Origin: Cyanobium sp. Morenito 9A2
Lineage (GTDB): Bacteria; Cyanobacteriota; Cyanobacteriia; PCC-6307; Cyanobiaceae
Direction: 5' to 3'
Assembly (NCBI RefSeq): GCF_024345575.1
Contig: NZ_JAGQBJ010000006.1
Span: 117,955 to 181,954 of the forward strand
Length of the DNA stretch: 64,000 bases
Position numbers and translations under genes: made by a program. Below the pieces are notes generated by a model. That model worked only from the letters and a program-made list of their open reading frames with translations, was not told the DNA's origin and did not search any database. This document shows positions 55,118-64,000 of this stretch, piece by piece; within the stretch, counting starts at the first letter, position 1, and the number at the start of each line of letters is the position of its first letter.

Positions 55118-58100
55118 TCAACGCCCCGACTGGAGCCGTTGTTGCACATACGGCACCACCTGACGCAGCCACTCCTGCAACTGCAGTACGTTCATGGCTT
55201 CCTTGTCGGGTTCCGGCTCCACGCCCAGTTTGACGGTGGCGTTGCGCTGGGCCTCCTGCTCACCTTTGAGGAAGAGGGTCTCGGCCTGGGAAGCCTCCAG
55301 ATCGGTGACCGAGACCCGCTCCTGGTCGCCGCGAGCGGCAGGGTTCTGGCCCTGGCCCAGGTTGGGCAGCCTGAGCTTCTCATCAACGCTGAGGCTGCCC
55401 GTGGCCTCGCTTCCCGGCTGAGCCGCCGGGGAGCTGGCGGCGCGCCTCTGCAGATCCAAGGCATCAAGGCCCAGGAGCGACGGGTCCAGCACAGGATCGA
55501 GATAACCATCCACATGCAGCAGGGAGCTCTGATCAAGGGTGAGCTGCAAAGGAAGGTCTGCAAACAAGCTGGGATCAGAGCTGCTGAACAGCCCCGTGGC
55601 CGCCGCTGGCATGGATGGGCCGGCCGGCTGGTTGGTGGTGCCGTTCACACCGGTGACGAGCAGAAGATTGAAGTTGGTGTTCAGCAGGCTGGAGGCGATC
55701 AGGGCGGAAGTGAGTGCCGAGAGGGGGGAGGTGCTGCCCAGGGGGCTGGGGAGAGGGCCCGTGGCCCCGTCCGTGGGAGAGGTGGGACCACCAGGGGAGA
55801 AGATCGTGCCGATGATCCGCAGCGTTCCGCCGGAGAAGGGAGCGAACTGGGGGTCGTAAATGGTGGTGCCCTGGTAGGTGAAGCTGCCACTCCCACCACC
55901 GAGCACGCTGGTGCCGGCGCCGAAGATCAAGGCGGCGGTGAGCGGTGAACCCAGATCCAGAAAACCACCGCTGGCCCCGAAAACGTTGTAGAGGCTGCCC
56001 GAGGTGACGATCGTCGACCCGCCAACGGCGATGATTCCACCCGTGGTCGCCGGGTCAGCGATCAGGCTGGAGTTCACGATCGAGACACTGGTGGGATTGT
56101 TCGTGGACGCCATGCCAATGGCGATGGAGCCACCGGTGGCCCCACCGGAGGTGTTGAGCGTCGAGCCGGCCATGGCGATGGCACCGCCATCCAGCGTGAT
56201 GGTGCCGCCGTTGCTGAGGGGCTGGGGCGACACAGCGGCCCCACCTCGGGCATCCAACAGGGAACCAGTGAGGGAGAGGGATGTGGGAACCTCTGGAGTG
56301 GAGAGGGCCCCCAGGGCGATGGTGCCACCGTTACCGGAGCCGGTACCGAAAGCTTGGAAAGTGCTGCCACCGATCTGCAGTGCCTTGGCATCGAGTGAAA
56401 TGCTGCCCCCATCGCCCGTGGGGCTGCTGGCCTGGAAGGTGCTGTTGGCCACGGACAACGCACCCGTGCTGGTCACCGATAGCGACCCGGCGGCCGTCGG
56501 GGAGCCGTTGGCCGTCAGAATGGCTCCGGAGAGCGAGAGGTTTGCACCACTGATGGCGATGGCACCGGCGGTCACCTGGGAGAGCGCGATGTTGCCCGCC
56601 ATGGCCGTGGCCGTCGAAGGGCGAACGGCGAACGTCACCGTGCCGGTACCGGCGTTGAGGCTGGTGCCCGTGCGCTGAACGATCCCGCCGTCGCCGGGTT
56701 CGCGTACACCTGGACTGGCACCAGGATCGTTGGCGATCAGGGTGAGATTGCCGTTAGTGCTACTGATGCTGGAATTGAGGGCGATGTTGCGGCCGGCCTG
56801 AAGGGTGAGATCGCCGCCATTGCCCCTGGGATTCGTGATGGCGATGTCGGAGAGCGGGCGCAGCAGAATGTCGTTGCTGGCCTGGAGCACCAGGGCGGTA
56901 CCGGTGTTGGTGATCGCCGTGATCTGGCTGGGGGAGATCGTGACCGAGGCGTCGCGGGCATCAGCGAAGTTGATCCCCGGCGCCGCCAGGGGATAGAGAG
57001 GTTCGGGAACGATTCGCACCTTCTGGGCCACCACATTCGCCGTGGCCGGAGGCGTGCCCACAAGGGAGGCGCCCGGTCCATTGACGAAGAAGGTGTCGGG
57101 GGCCACCACATCAACACTTCTGCCGATCTGGTCACCGCTCGAATTGCCGATCAGGGAATTCTTTCCACTCAGGCCCCCCTTGCCGGACTCATCGACCATC
57201 AGCCCATTGGCGCCATTCACCCAGGTGACGGCACCAGCATTGACGATCGGCCCTCCCGGAGTCAGCGCGTCCCAGTTGGGACTCTGCAGCAGCACATTGA
57301 GGCCCTCAGAGCTGCTGACGGAGCCCATCGGCGCATGGAGTGCACCCAGCTGATCGCCGGAGGAGGTGCCCACAATCGAGACATTGCGGCTGACGGCCCC
57401 GATCGCGGCGCTGCCATCGAGGAGCTGACCGGTGAGGCCGCTGATCCAGGTGACGGCGCCGGCATCCACGAGCGGACCGTTGTCCCAGGTGCCGCTCAGC
57501 ACCATTAGGTTTGTGCCGATCGGACTGAAGCGGGAGCCCACCTCCAGGGCCGTGGATCCGATCCGATCACCGGCGCTGGTACCCACCAGGGAGTTGGCGG
57601 CGCTGAGCACCCCGATCGCCGCTGCACCATTGGCCAGCAGCCCCGAGCTGCTGTTGATCCAGGTGACGGCACCCGCATCGGCGGCCGCACCGTTGTTCCA
57701 ATCGGGGCTGATCAAGCCGATGTTGCTGCCGAAGGAACCTGAGAAGGTGCGCCGGGACAACGCAACAGAATCGCCGCTGCTGCTGCCCACCAGGGAATTG
57801 GCGGCGCTGAGCGCACCAATGGCGACAGAGCCATTGGCCAGGGTACCGGTGGCGGCGTTCAGCCAGGTGAAGGCCCCCGCATCGATGGCGGCGCCGTTGT
57901 CCCAATAGCCGCTGAACAGGGCCACCGCGTTGCCGAAGGAAGAAGCGTCGTAGTTGGAGCCGACGGAGTCGAAGCTGCTGCTGCCCACCAGGGAATTGGC
58001 GGCGCTGATCGGCCCGATCGCCGCACTGCCGTTGGCCAGCTGGCCCGTGCCCACGCTCAGCCAGGTGACCGCCCCGGCAGACGGGGCCGTGCCATGGGCC

Positions 58101-61100
58101 CAACCGGAACTGAGCAGGAGCACATTGCCACCCTTGATGACCGTGTCGTAGTAGGAGCCAATGCCATCGTTGGCAGTGCTGCCCACCAGGGAATTGGTGG
58201 CCCCGATCGTCCCAACGGCAGGGTTTCCGTTGGCCAGCCGGCCGGTGCTGGTGTCCAGCCAGGTGACGGCCCCAGCCCTGTTGTTCCAGGCGACGTTGCG
58301 GAACAGCAGGCCGTTGCCGACGCTGTTGGTGTTGTAGGCGAAGTAGGAGGTTGCCGTTGAGCAGAAGAAGCAAGAATCCTGTGGGGCCAGATCACCGATG
58401 GCGCTGCCCACCAGGGAGTTGGCAGCGCTGATCACACCGCCGGTGGCACCATTGGCCAGGGCGCCCGTCTTGCCGTTCAACCAGGTGAGAGAGCCAATTC
58501 CCCTGCCCAGGGCTGAGCTGAAGCCCCAGGCAGAGCTGTAGATCACCACATTGCCGCTGGGTGACTCCCGGTAGGGGTTGGTGGTGTCGGCCAGATCGAA
58601 CCCGCCGAGGGTGCCCTGCCCCGTGGCGAGCAGGGAATTGGTGGGACCGATCACACCGCCGCTGCTGCCGTCGGAAAGCTTGCCCGTGGCGCTGCTCAGC
58701 CAGGTGATGGCGCCGCCGCCTGCCGTCGCGCCGTTCCAGAACGGGGTCACAACCAGCACATTGCTGTCCGCATTACCACTCAGCTGGTTCAGGTAGGAGC
58801 CGTTCAGGTCGCCCGTGGAACCACCCACGATCGAATGGCTCGGGCCAATGACCCCCAGACCGGAAACACCGGTGGGATTGCTCGCAAGCGCCGGTGTGAT
58901 GCCGTTCAGCCAGGTGAGGGCTCCGGCATCGACGACCGCACCGTTGTCCCAGGAGGGAGTGAAGACCAGCAGATTGCCGCCCGAAAGGGATCTGAGCTCG
59001 TAGCTCGCCAGATCGCCGCTCTGGCTACCCAGCAAGGCATTGCCTGGTCCCACCACACCGCCGCTGCTGCCATCCGCCAGGGCTCCGGTGCTGCTCTGGA
59101 TCCAGCCGAGGGCTCCCGCGTCGGCGTCAGTACCATTGTTCCAGCCGGGCAGGTGCACAAAAGCACCGTTGCCACTCAGGGCAACAGCTACGCCGGAGAA
59201 ATCACCCCTACGGCTACCCAACAGTGACGTAGAAGATCCAATGACTCCGCCCAGCTTGCCATTGGCCAGCCTTCCCGTGGTGCCATCGATCCAGGTGATG
59301 GCGCCGGCGCCGGCCACCGCACCACTGCTCCAATGGGGGGTGACCAGCAGGCCATTGCTGCCCAGGCTCTGGGCCGTGAAGCTGCTGAAATCACCGGAGG
59401 TGCTTCCCACCAGAGCATTGGCGTCATTCAACTTGCCGACCCGGGGCGTGGTCGTGGGAATCAGGGCCACGGCACCGACATCGGCCGTGGAGTCGCTGTC
59501 CCAGCGGGGGCTCGCCACCAGGGCAGCGCCGTTCGAGAGCGTGCCCACATTGGTTTCGACCACCGGCGTGCCATCGGCGAGCTGGTCCTCGCGGCGGAAG
59601 AGCCCCAACTGCTCTCCAGCTGAACTGCCCACCAGGGCATTGGCGGCACTGAGGGCTCCGCTGGCGAAGGTGGTGGTTCCCACCAGGCGGCCATCGGAGA
59701 GGCGCACGGCGCTGATGGCGCCGGCATCCACCAGGGGGCCCCTGTCCCAGCGGGGGCTGCCAATCAGCACCGCCGTGCCGAAATTGAAGGGCACCACGTA
59801 GTCCTGGTTGGTGCAGGCAGCTCCAGCGGTGCAGGGTTCTGAGATAGAGAAGATCCCCAATTGATCGCCACTCGACGATCCCACCAGAGAATTCGTGGCC
59901 CTGATCGCGCCGAAGGCGTCCTCCCCGCCGACCGTCTGTCCGAGTTGGCGATCGATCCAGGTGATGGCACCCGCATCGCCGCGATGGCCGTTGTCCCAGT
60001 TCGGACTACCAAGGAAGGCGTATCGACCTCCACTGGTCTCGATGGTCAGGCCCACCCGATCGCCGGCGGTGCTCCCGACCAGGGAGTTGCTGGCGGCGAC
60101 GGCGCCGAAGCTGCTGCTCCCGTCGGCCAATTGGCCCGTGGCCAGATTCAGCCAGGTGATCGCACCGGCATCAACGGCCGTTGGGCTGTCCCAGGCGGTG
60201 CTGCGCAGCAGCAGGGTTTCAGGAGAGCCGTCGTAGCGGTCATACAGACTCCCCACCCCATCGCCTCTGGTGCTGCCCACCAAGGAATTGACGGAGCTGA
60301 TGGCTCCCAAGGGGAAACTGGTTGCACCAGCCAGCTTGCCGCTGGCCCCTCCGATCCAGGTCACCGCACCTGCATCGGTGGCTGTGGTCGCCGTATTGTT
60401 CCAGAGCGGGGAGAGCAGAAGCAGATTCACGCCGCCTGCGCCGTAGAGCGATCCGCTGGTCAAAAAGCCATCACCCACCCGATCACCGGTGCTGCTGCCC
60501 ACCAGGGAATTGGTGGCGCCAACGACCCCGAACGCATCGTTGCCATCAGCCAGCTTGCCGGTAGCGAGGTTGAACCAGGTGACCGCGCCGGCATCGGTGG
60601 CGCTCGCACTGGCATCCCAGGAGGGACTGCGCAGCACCAGGTTGGTGCCACCCGGGTCGTAGAAGGAGCCAACGGCGGTGGCCAGTTCGCCGATGGCGTC
60701 GCCGCTGTGGCTGCCCACCAGGGAGGTGGTCGGACCGATGGCGCCCAGCGCCACGGTGCCATCACTGAGCAGGCCCGTGGAGCCGTTGATCCAGGTGACG
60801 GCTCCGGCGTCCGTGGCCAGGCCGTTGTCCCAGAGGGGATTGCGTAGCAGCACGTTCTGCCGATCGGTGATCGTGATCGAGTCCACCGAACCGATGCCAT
60901 CACCAGGGCGGCTGCCCGCCAGGGATTGGGCTCCACTGACCACACCAAAAGGGTTGCTGCCATCGGCGAGCTTGCCGGAATCGCCGTTGATCCAGGTGAT
61001 CGCACCCGCTCCGCGTCTCCAGTCGGGGCTGGTGAGCAGGACGTTGTCCGGCAGAGGACCGCCGAGGCTGGAGCGCAAGTTCAGGGCCGCTGAACCGACC

Positions 61101-64000
61101 CGATCCCCAGGGATGCTGCCCACCAGGGAATTGGCCGCAGCCACCACCCCCACAGCCGGGGTTCCATCGGTCAGCGCACCGGTGCTGCCGTTGATGAAGG
61201 TGGCGGCACCCGTGTTTCCAGACCACTGGGGATTGCGCGCCAGCACGTTGGGGTAGAGATCCTGGCTGCGGTCGTAGCTGTTGATGGTGATCAACGACCG
61301 CTGGCCGATGGCATCGCCACGATGGCTGCCCACCAAAGAGGTGGAAGAACCGAGGGCACCGAAGGCATCGGCCCCGGTGGCGAGCTTGCCGGTGCCGCCA
61401 TTCACCCAGGTGAGGGCACCGGCATTGACGGCGGAAGCACCGTTGTCCCAGTTGGGGGTGAACACCAGCAGGTTCTGGAACTTGTTGGTGAGGTTGAAGT
61501 AGTCGGACGAATCCAGGAACAGAACGCTGCTCGGGAAATCAACGGCACCGGCGGCGAAATCACCGGTCCGGCTGCCCACCAGCGCATTGGACACACCGAT
61601 CGCCCCTACGGCAGGCGATCCATCGGACAACTTGCCGGTGGAACCCTCGATCCAGGTGAAGGCACCCGCATCGGCGATAGAGCCATTGTTCCAACCCGTT
61701 GTGGTCAGCCAGAGGTTGGTGAAGTAAGAGCCGAACCAGTTGGGCTGAACGATCCTCTCGTAGCTGCCACCAACCTGATCACCGGCGCTGCTACCCACCA
61801 GGGAATTGGCCGCTCCCAGGGTGCCGATGATCGCTGCGCCCGTGGCCAACCTTCCGGTGCTGCCGCGGATCCAGGTGAGGGCACCGGCATCGGCGGCCGT
61901 GCCGTTGTCCCAGGTGGGGTTGAGGAAGACGAAGTAGTCCTGAGAGTTGGGAGGGAGGTAGGAGTTGAACCCCCCCAGCTGCTGATAAGAGGAACCCACC
62001 TGGTCGTTCGTGGAGCTCCCCACCAGGGAATTGGCCGCTCCGATCGCCCCGATGGCGGCGGCGCCAGTGCCGAGCTTGCCGCTGGCCATGTCGACCCAGG
62101 TGAGGGCGCCCGTATTCGTCGCCCCCGTGGTGGTGTTGTCCCAGGTGCTGAAGCGGAACAGGGCCACCGGAGCGCCCGCATCCGTGTTGTCGTAGACAAG
62201 GTTGCTTCCACCCCGTGAGAAGAAGGAAGAAGGGTCATAGAAATTGGGGAGCAAACCTCCGGAGGGATTGAGATCCCCCGCACTGGAGCCCACCAGGGAG
62301 TTGGCCGCGCTGATCGCCCCACCGGTGGCCCCGTTGGCCAGAGCTCCCGTTGTGCCGTTCAGCCAGGTGAGCGCCCCCGCATCCGGCACGGCCCCGTTGG
62401 CCCAGGCGCCGCTGTAGATCAGCAGATTGCCGCCGCCGTACTCGCGCACGGTTTGGTTCACGTAGGAGCTGCAACCGGGGCAGTCCGCCGGTGGCAGATA
62501 GGCCGCCGAGGCCGTGTTCAGCAGGGAGTTGCCACTGCCGATGGCTCCACCCGTGCTGCCATCCGCCAGCCTGCCGGTGCTGCCGCTCAGCCAGGTGAGG
62601 CCGCCGGCATCGACGGAGCGGCCGTTGTCCCAGCGGGGGGTGAACACGAGGGCTTGGCCTGAATCCAGGAAGCGCACCGAGGCCTGGCTGAAATCACCCG
62701 TGGTGCGGCCCAGCAGGGAGTTGCCGCTTCCGATGAGGCCGCTGCTGGTGCCGTCGGCGAGTTTTCCCGTGGTGGTGTCGATCCAGGTGGCGGCACCCGC
62801 ATCGGGGGTTGCTCCGTTGTTCCTGCCGGGGCTGATCAGGGCCAGCAACCCCGCTGAGTCGCCCGACGCGGAGTAGTTCGCCTTCTGGCTGCCGAGCGTG
62901 GCCGTGCCGTAGAGGGCACTCAGGAGGCCGTAGGTGCTGCCATCGAAGAGGTAGGTCACCCCCTCCTGGCCGGGGAGGCCGCCCGTGGGCACGTTCACCA
63001 GGATGGGGCCATTGGCTACCGTGCCCAGCTGCTCCACCAGGCCGGTCGGACCGGCTGCATCCGAGCCGGGGTAGACGATGTTCCGTACGTCGTAGCCGTA
63101 GCCCCCGACCGTGGTGTTCTCGATGTAGATGTTCCTCGGATCGAGCAACAGGGTGCCGGGGCGGCCAGCGGGAGCCGAGGCGTCGGCCGTGCCGCCGAAA
63201 ACCAGATCCGCTTTGCCGGACACCTCCAGCACACCGCCGTCACCTCCCAAGGCGCCCCCCCTGGCCCTGGCGACGCCAGAGAAATGGGTGCGATCCTCCG
63301 ACCAGACCACCACCTGGCCGCCCTTCCCCAGGGCCGTGGCGTCGGCCCGGAGGCTGGTGCCGGCGGTCACCGTGACGGTACGGGCATTCGCGCCCAGGCC
63401 GAGCCCGGCCCCCTGGAAGCCACCGCCCACATGAAGCTGGCCACCACCGCCGGCACCAGAGGCATCAAGGGAGGCCGCCGAGAGGGTGATCGTGGGGGCG
63501 AGCAGGTCAATCTGACCGCCCTGGGCCGCCCCCCGGGTGCCCTGGCCGAGGTAGCTGCCGGAGCTGAACAGTTCCGTGCCCGCCCTGAGGGCGATCGAGC
63601 CCCCCGCCGAACGTCCGCTCACATCCCACAGACCGCTGAGGGTCTGCACCGTGGCGCTCGTGCTGGCGGCCATGATGCGACCCCCAGCACCCTGGCGGCC
63701 GATGGCCTGGATCGGCGCGGCACTGAGCAGGTGGTTCGCCTGCAGACTCACCTCGCCGCCGCTTCTGCCATTGGCCAACAGAGGAGCGGTCTGGAGCACC
63801 GTGCCACCCGTGATCGTGATCCGGCCCCCGGGCCGGCTGGCCGAACTCACATCAATCGGGGTCGCCCCCTGCACCACCGCCGCCCCGGTGATCGCCACCT
63901 GCGCCCCGGGCGCCTGGATCCCGGCGGCCTGCAGCAGCACATTGCCGCCCTGCGCATCGAGCAGCAGGCTCTGATCGACGGTGAGCAGGCCGCCGGAAAG
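55118..64000 (-). CDS. giant haemagglutinin-like surface protein, 5' end outside window
   Basis: At least 2,960 residues; the frame is open to the window edge, so the signal and TPS/haemagglutination N-terminus lie upstream. The visible N-terminal part (to about 63,080) is Gly/Ala/Ser-rich beta-helix-like sequence, ending with LLLDPRNIYIENTTV, a junction common in filamentous-haemagglutinin relatives. A 27-copy repeat block follows, then haemagglutinin-type sequence (ISPSQITAITNTGTALVLQA, LTLQAGRNIALNSSISS), then an acidic, charged C-terminal 180 residues. No anchor or autotransporter barrel is seen. The CHAT gene follows after 4 bp. Probably secreted or surface-attached; adhesion is inferred. 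Confidence 0.87.
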   Translation of the reverse strand, partial: LSGGLLTVDQSLLLDAQGGNVLLQAAGIQAPGAQVAITGAAVVQGATPIDVSSASRPGGRITITGGTVLQTAPLLANGRSGGEVSLQANHLLSAAPIQAIGRQGAGGRIMAASTSATVQTLSGLWDVSGRSAGGSIALRAGTELFSSGSYLGQGTRGAAQGGQIDLLAPTITLSAASLDASGAGGGGQLHVGGGFQGAGLGLGANARTVTVTAGTSLRADATALGKGGQVVVWSEDRTHFSGVARARGGALGGDGGVLEVSGKADLVFGGTADASAPAGRPGTLLLDPRNIYIENTTVGGYGYDVRNIVYPGSDAAGPTGLVEQLGTVANGPILVNVPTGGLPGQEGVTYLFDGSTYGLLSALYGTATLGSQKANYSASGDSAGLLALISPGRNNGATPDAGAATWIDTTTGKLADGTSSGLIGSGNSLLGRTTGDFSQASVRFLDSGQALVFTPRWDNGRSVDAGGLTWLSGSTGRLADGSTGGAIGSGNSLLNTASAAYLPPADCPGCSSYVNQTVREYGGGNLLIYSGAWANGAVPDAGALTWLNGTTGALANGATGGAISAANSLVGSSAGDLNPSGGLLPNFYDPSSFFSRGGSNLVYDNTDAGAPVALFRFSTWDNTTTGATNTGALTWVDMASGKLGTGAAAIGAIGAANSLVGSSTNDQVGSSYQQLGGFNSYLPPNSQDYFVFLNPTWDNGTAADAGALTWIRGSTGRLATGAAIIGTLGAANSLVGSSAGDQVGGSYERIVQPNWFGSYFTNLWLTTTGWNNGSIADAGAFTWIEGSTGKLSDGSPAVGAIGVSNALVGSRTGDFAAGAVDFPSSVLFLDSSDYFNLTNKFQNLLVFTPNWDNGASAVNAGALTWVNGGTGKLATGADAFGALGSSTSLVGSHRGDAIGQRSLITINSYDRSQDLYPNVLARNPQWSGNTGAATFINGSTGALTDGTPAVGVVAAANSLVGSIPGDRVGSAALNLRSSLGGPLPDNVLLTSPDWRRGAGAITWINGDSGKLADGSNPFGVVSGAQSLAGSRPGDGIGSVDSITITDRQNVLLRNPLWDNGLATDAGAVTWINGSTGLLSDGTVALGAIGPTTSLVGSHSGDAIGELATAVGSFYDPGGTNLVLRSPSWDASASATDAGAVTWFNLATGKLADGNDAFGVVGATNSLVGSSTGDRVGDGFLTSGSLYGAGGVNLLLLSPLWNNTATTATDAGAVTWIGGASGKLAGATSFPLGAISSVNSLVGSTRGDGVGSLYDRYDGSPETLLLRSTAWDSPTAVDAGAITWLNLATGQLADGSSSFGAVAASNSLVGSTAGDRVGLTIETSGGRYAFLGSPNWDNGHRGDAGAITWIDRQLGQTVGGEDAFGAIRATNSLVGSSSGDQLGIFSISEPCTAGAACTNQDYVVPFNFGTAVLIGSPRWDRGPLVDAGAISAVRLSDGRLVGTTTFASGALSAANALVGSSAGEQLGLFRREDQLADGTPVVETNVGTLSNGAALVASPRWDSDSTADVGAVALIPTTTPRVGKLNDANALVGSTSGDFSSFTAQSLGSNGLLVTPHWSSGAVAGAGAITWIDGTTGRLANGKLGGVIGSSTSLLGSRRGDFSGVAVALSGNGAFVHLPGWNNGTDADAGALGWIQSSTGALADGSSGGVVGPGNALLGSQSGDLASYELRSLSGGNLLVFTPSWDNGAVVDAGALTWLNGITPALASNPTGVSGLGVIGPSHSIVGGSTGDLNGSYLNQLSGNADSNVLVVTPFWNGATAGGGAITWLSSATGKLSDGSSGGVIGPTNSLLATGQGTLGGFDLADTTNPYRESPSGNVVIYSSAWGFSSALGRGIGSLTWLNGKTGALANGATGGVISAANSLVGSAIGDLAPQDSCFFCSTATSYFAYNTNSVGNGLLFRNVAWNNRAGAVTWLDTSTGRLANGNPAVGTIGATNSLVGSTANDGIGSYYDTVIKGGNVLLLSSGWAHGTAPSAGAVTWLSVGTGQLANGSAAIGPISAANSLVGSSSFDSVGSNYDASSFGNAVALFSGYWDNGAAIDAGAFTWLNAATGTLANGSVAIGALSAANSLVGSSSGDSVALSRRTFSGSFGSNIGLISPDWNNGAAADAGAVTWINSSSGLLANGAAAIGVLSAANSLVGTSAGDRIGSTALEVGSRFSPIGTNLMVLSGTWDNGPLVDAGAVTWISGLTGQLLDGSAAIGAVSRNVSIVGTSSGDQLGALHAPMGSVSSSEGLNVLLQSPNWDALTPGGPIVNAGAVTWVNGANGLMVDESGKGGLSGKNSLIGNSSGDQIGRSVDVVAPDTFFVNGPGASLVGTPPATANVVAQKVRIVPEPLYPLAAPGINFADARDASVTISPSQITAITNTGTALVLQASNDILLRPLSDIAITNPRGNGGDLTLQAGRNIALNSSISSTNGNLTLIANDPGASPGVREPGDGGIVQRTGTSLNAGTGTVTFAVRPSTATAMAGNIALSQVTAGAIAISGANLSLSGAILTANGSPTAAGSLSVTSTGALSVANSTFQASSPTGDGGSISLDAKALQIGGSTFQAFGTGSGNGGTIALGALSTPEVPTSLSLTGSLLDARGGAAVSPQPLSNGGTITLDGGAIAMAGSTLNTSGGATGGSIAIGMASTNNPTSVSIVNSSLIADPATTGGIIAVGGSTIVTSGSLYNVFGASGGFLDLGSPLTAALIFGAGTSVLGGGSGSFTYQGTTIYDPQFAPFSGGTLRIIGTIFSPGGPTSPTDGATGPLPSPLGSTSPLSALTSALIASSLLNTNFNLLLVTGVNGTTNQPAGPSMPAAATGLFSSSDPSLFADLPLQLTLDQSSLLHVDGYLDPVLDPSLLGLDALDLQRRAASSPAAQPGSEATGSLSVDEKLRLPNLGQGQNPAARGDQERVSVTDLEASQAETLFLKGEQEAQRNATVKLGVEPEPDKEAMNVLQLQEWLRQVVPYVQQRLQSGR
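57099..62844 (-). repeat. 27 tandem protein repeats of about 71 residues
   Basis: Each unit follows W(D/N)NG...DAGA(V/I/L)TW, a small linker (xxTGxLADGS), then G(A/V)(I/L)xxxNSLVGSxxGDxxG and a variable region ending in a hydrophobic strand before the next SPxWDNG. I counted 27 units by eye, covering about 5.75 kb of DNA. The units diverge in the loop before the last strand, which is 5-35 residues and sometimes carries Cys pairs. At DNA level the segment encoding NSLVGS (for example CACCAGGGAATTGG on the plus strand) recurs nearly unchanged. The motif resembles a known repeat of unknown function in large bacterial adhesins. Confidence 0.9.

Noticed and set aside
57099..62844. Regularly recurring CACCAGGGAATTGG-type DNA segments, as in a CRISPR array
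   Set aside because: They are about 200 bp apart, in frame, and encode the conserved NSLVGS part of a protein repeat; there are no short uniform spacers.

Overview
The window looks like chromosome of a high-GC picocyanobacterium of the Synechococcus/Cyanobium group. This rests on the secE-nusG-rplK-rplA ... rplJ-rplL block next to rnhA and pyrD, a pilMNOQ-type pilus operon without pilP, a DUF3747 secreted protein, a candidate Yfr2-family small RNA, CHASE2 adenylate cyclases paired with FecR-domain proteins, and a CHAT protein beside a giant haemagglutinin-like protein. These are typical cyanobacterial gene families. The species is not determined. I see no phage, insertion sequence, rRNA, tRNA or CRISPR array.

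Layout. 1-5.98 kb: 3' part of pgk, two tandem paralogous small secreted proteins, a beta-hydroxyacid dehydrogenase, a secreted protein, murG and a CobD/HisC-like aminotransferase. 6.0-10.6 kb: a MoxR ATPase, DUF58 and transglutaminase (TgpA-like) cluster ending in a pentapeptide/TPR protein. 10.7-15.5 kb (minus): pilM-pilN-pilO-pilQ. 15.5-18.4 kb: pyrD, rnhA and a DUF3747 protein. 18.4-24.8 kb: candidate small RNA, then the L12/L10/L1/L11/NusG/SecE block, split between rplA and the L10 leader by a divergent amino-acid ABC transporter pair. 24.9-32.6 kb: ClpB-type ATPase, gloA, eno, ABC1 kinase, two membrane or coiled-coil unknowns and an orphan ribbon-helix-helix protein. 32.6-40.4 kb: argJ, a membrane Fe-S/cyclic-nucleotide-binding fusion, coaE, gatB, a PPC/DUF296 protein and thiO. 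40.4-45.7 kb (minus): a duplicated FecR + CHASE2-cyclase module. 45.7-50.4 kb: ndk, a FUSC transporter and speA. 50.4-51.9 kb: no intact gene, with two coding-like remnants. 51.9-64 kb (minus): GAF/HD-GYP phosphodiesterase, CHAT protease-like protein, and the C-terminal 2,960 or so residues of a giant adhesin-like protein with 27 tandem repeats that runs off the window.

How the genes fit together. Most of the window is housekeeping (glycolysis, translation, cell wall, pyrimidine, arginine, thiamine and CoA synthesis). The accessory theme is surface structures and second messengers: a type IV pilus operon, two membrane cyclases with CHASE2 sensors and FecR partners, a predicted cyclic-nucleotide-binding Fe-S membrane protein, an HD-GYP protein, and a surface protein/CHAT pair. 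Genes are very tightly packed: several same-strand pairs overlap by 4 bp, and several convergent pairs overlap at their stop codons, so intrinsic terminators are rare (two clear ones seen). Non-ATG starts (GTG and TTG) are frequent, so several start sites are uncertain and are flagged in the entries.
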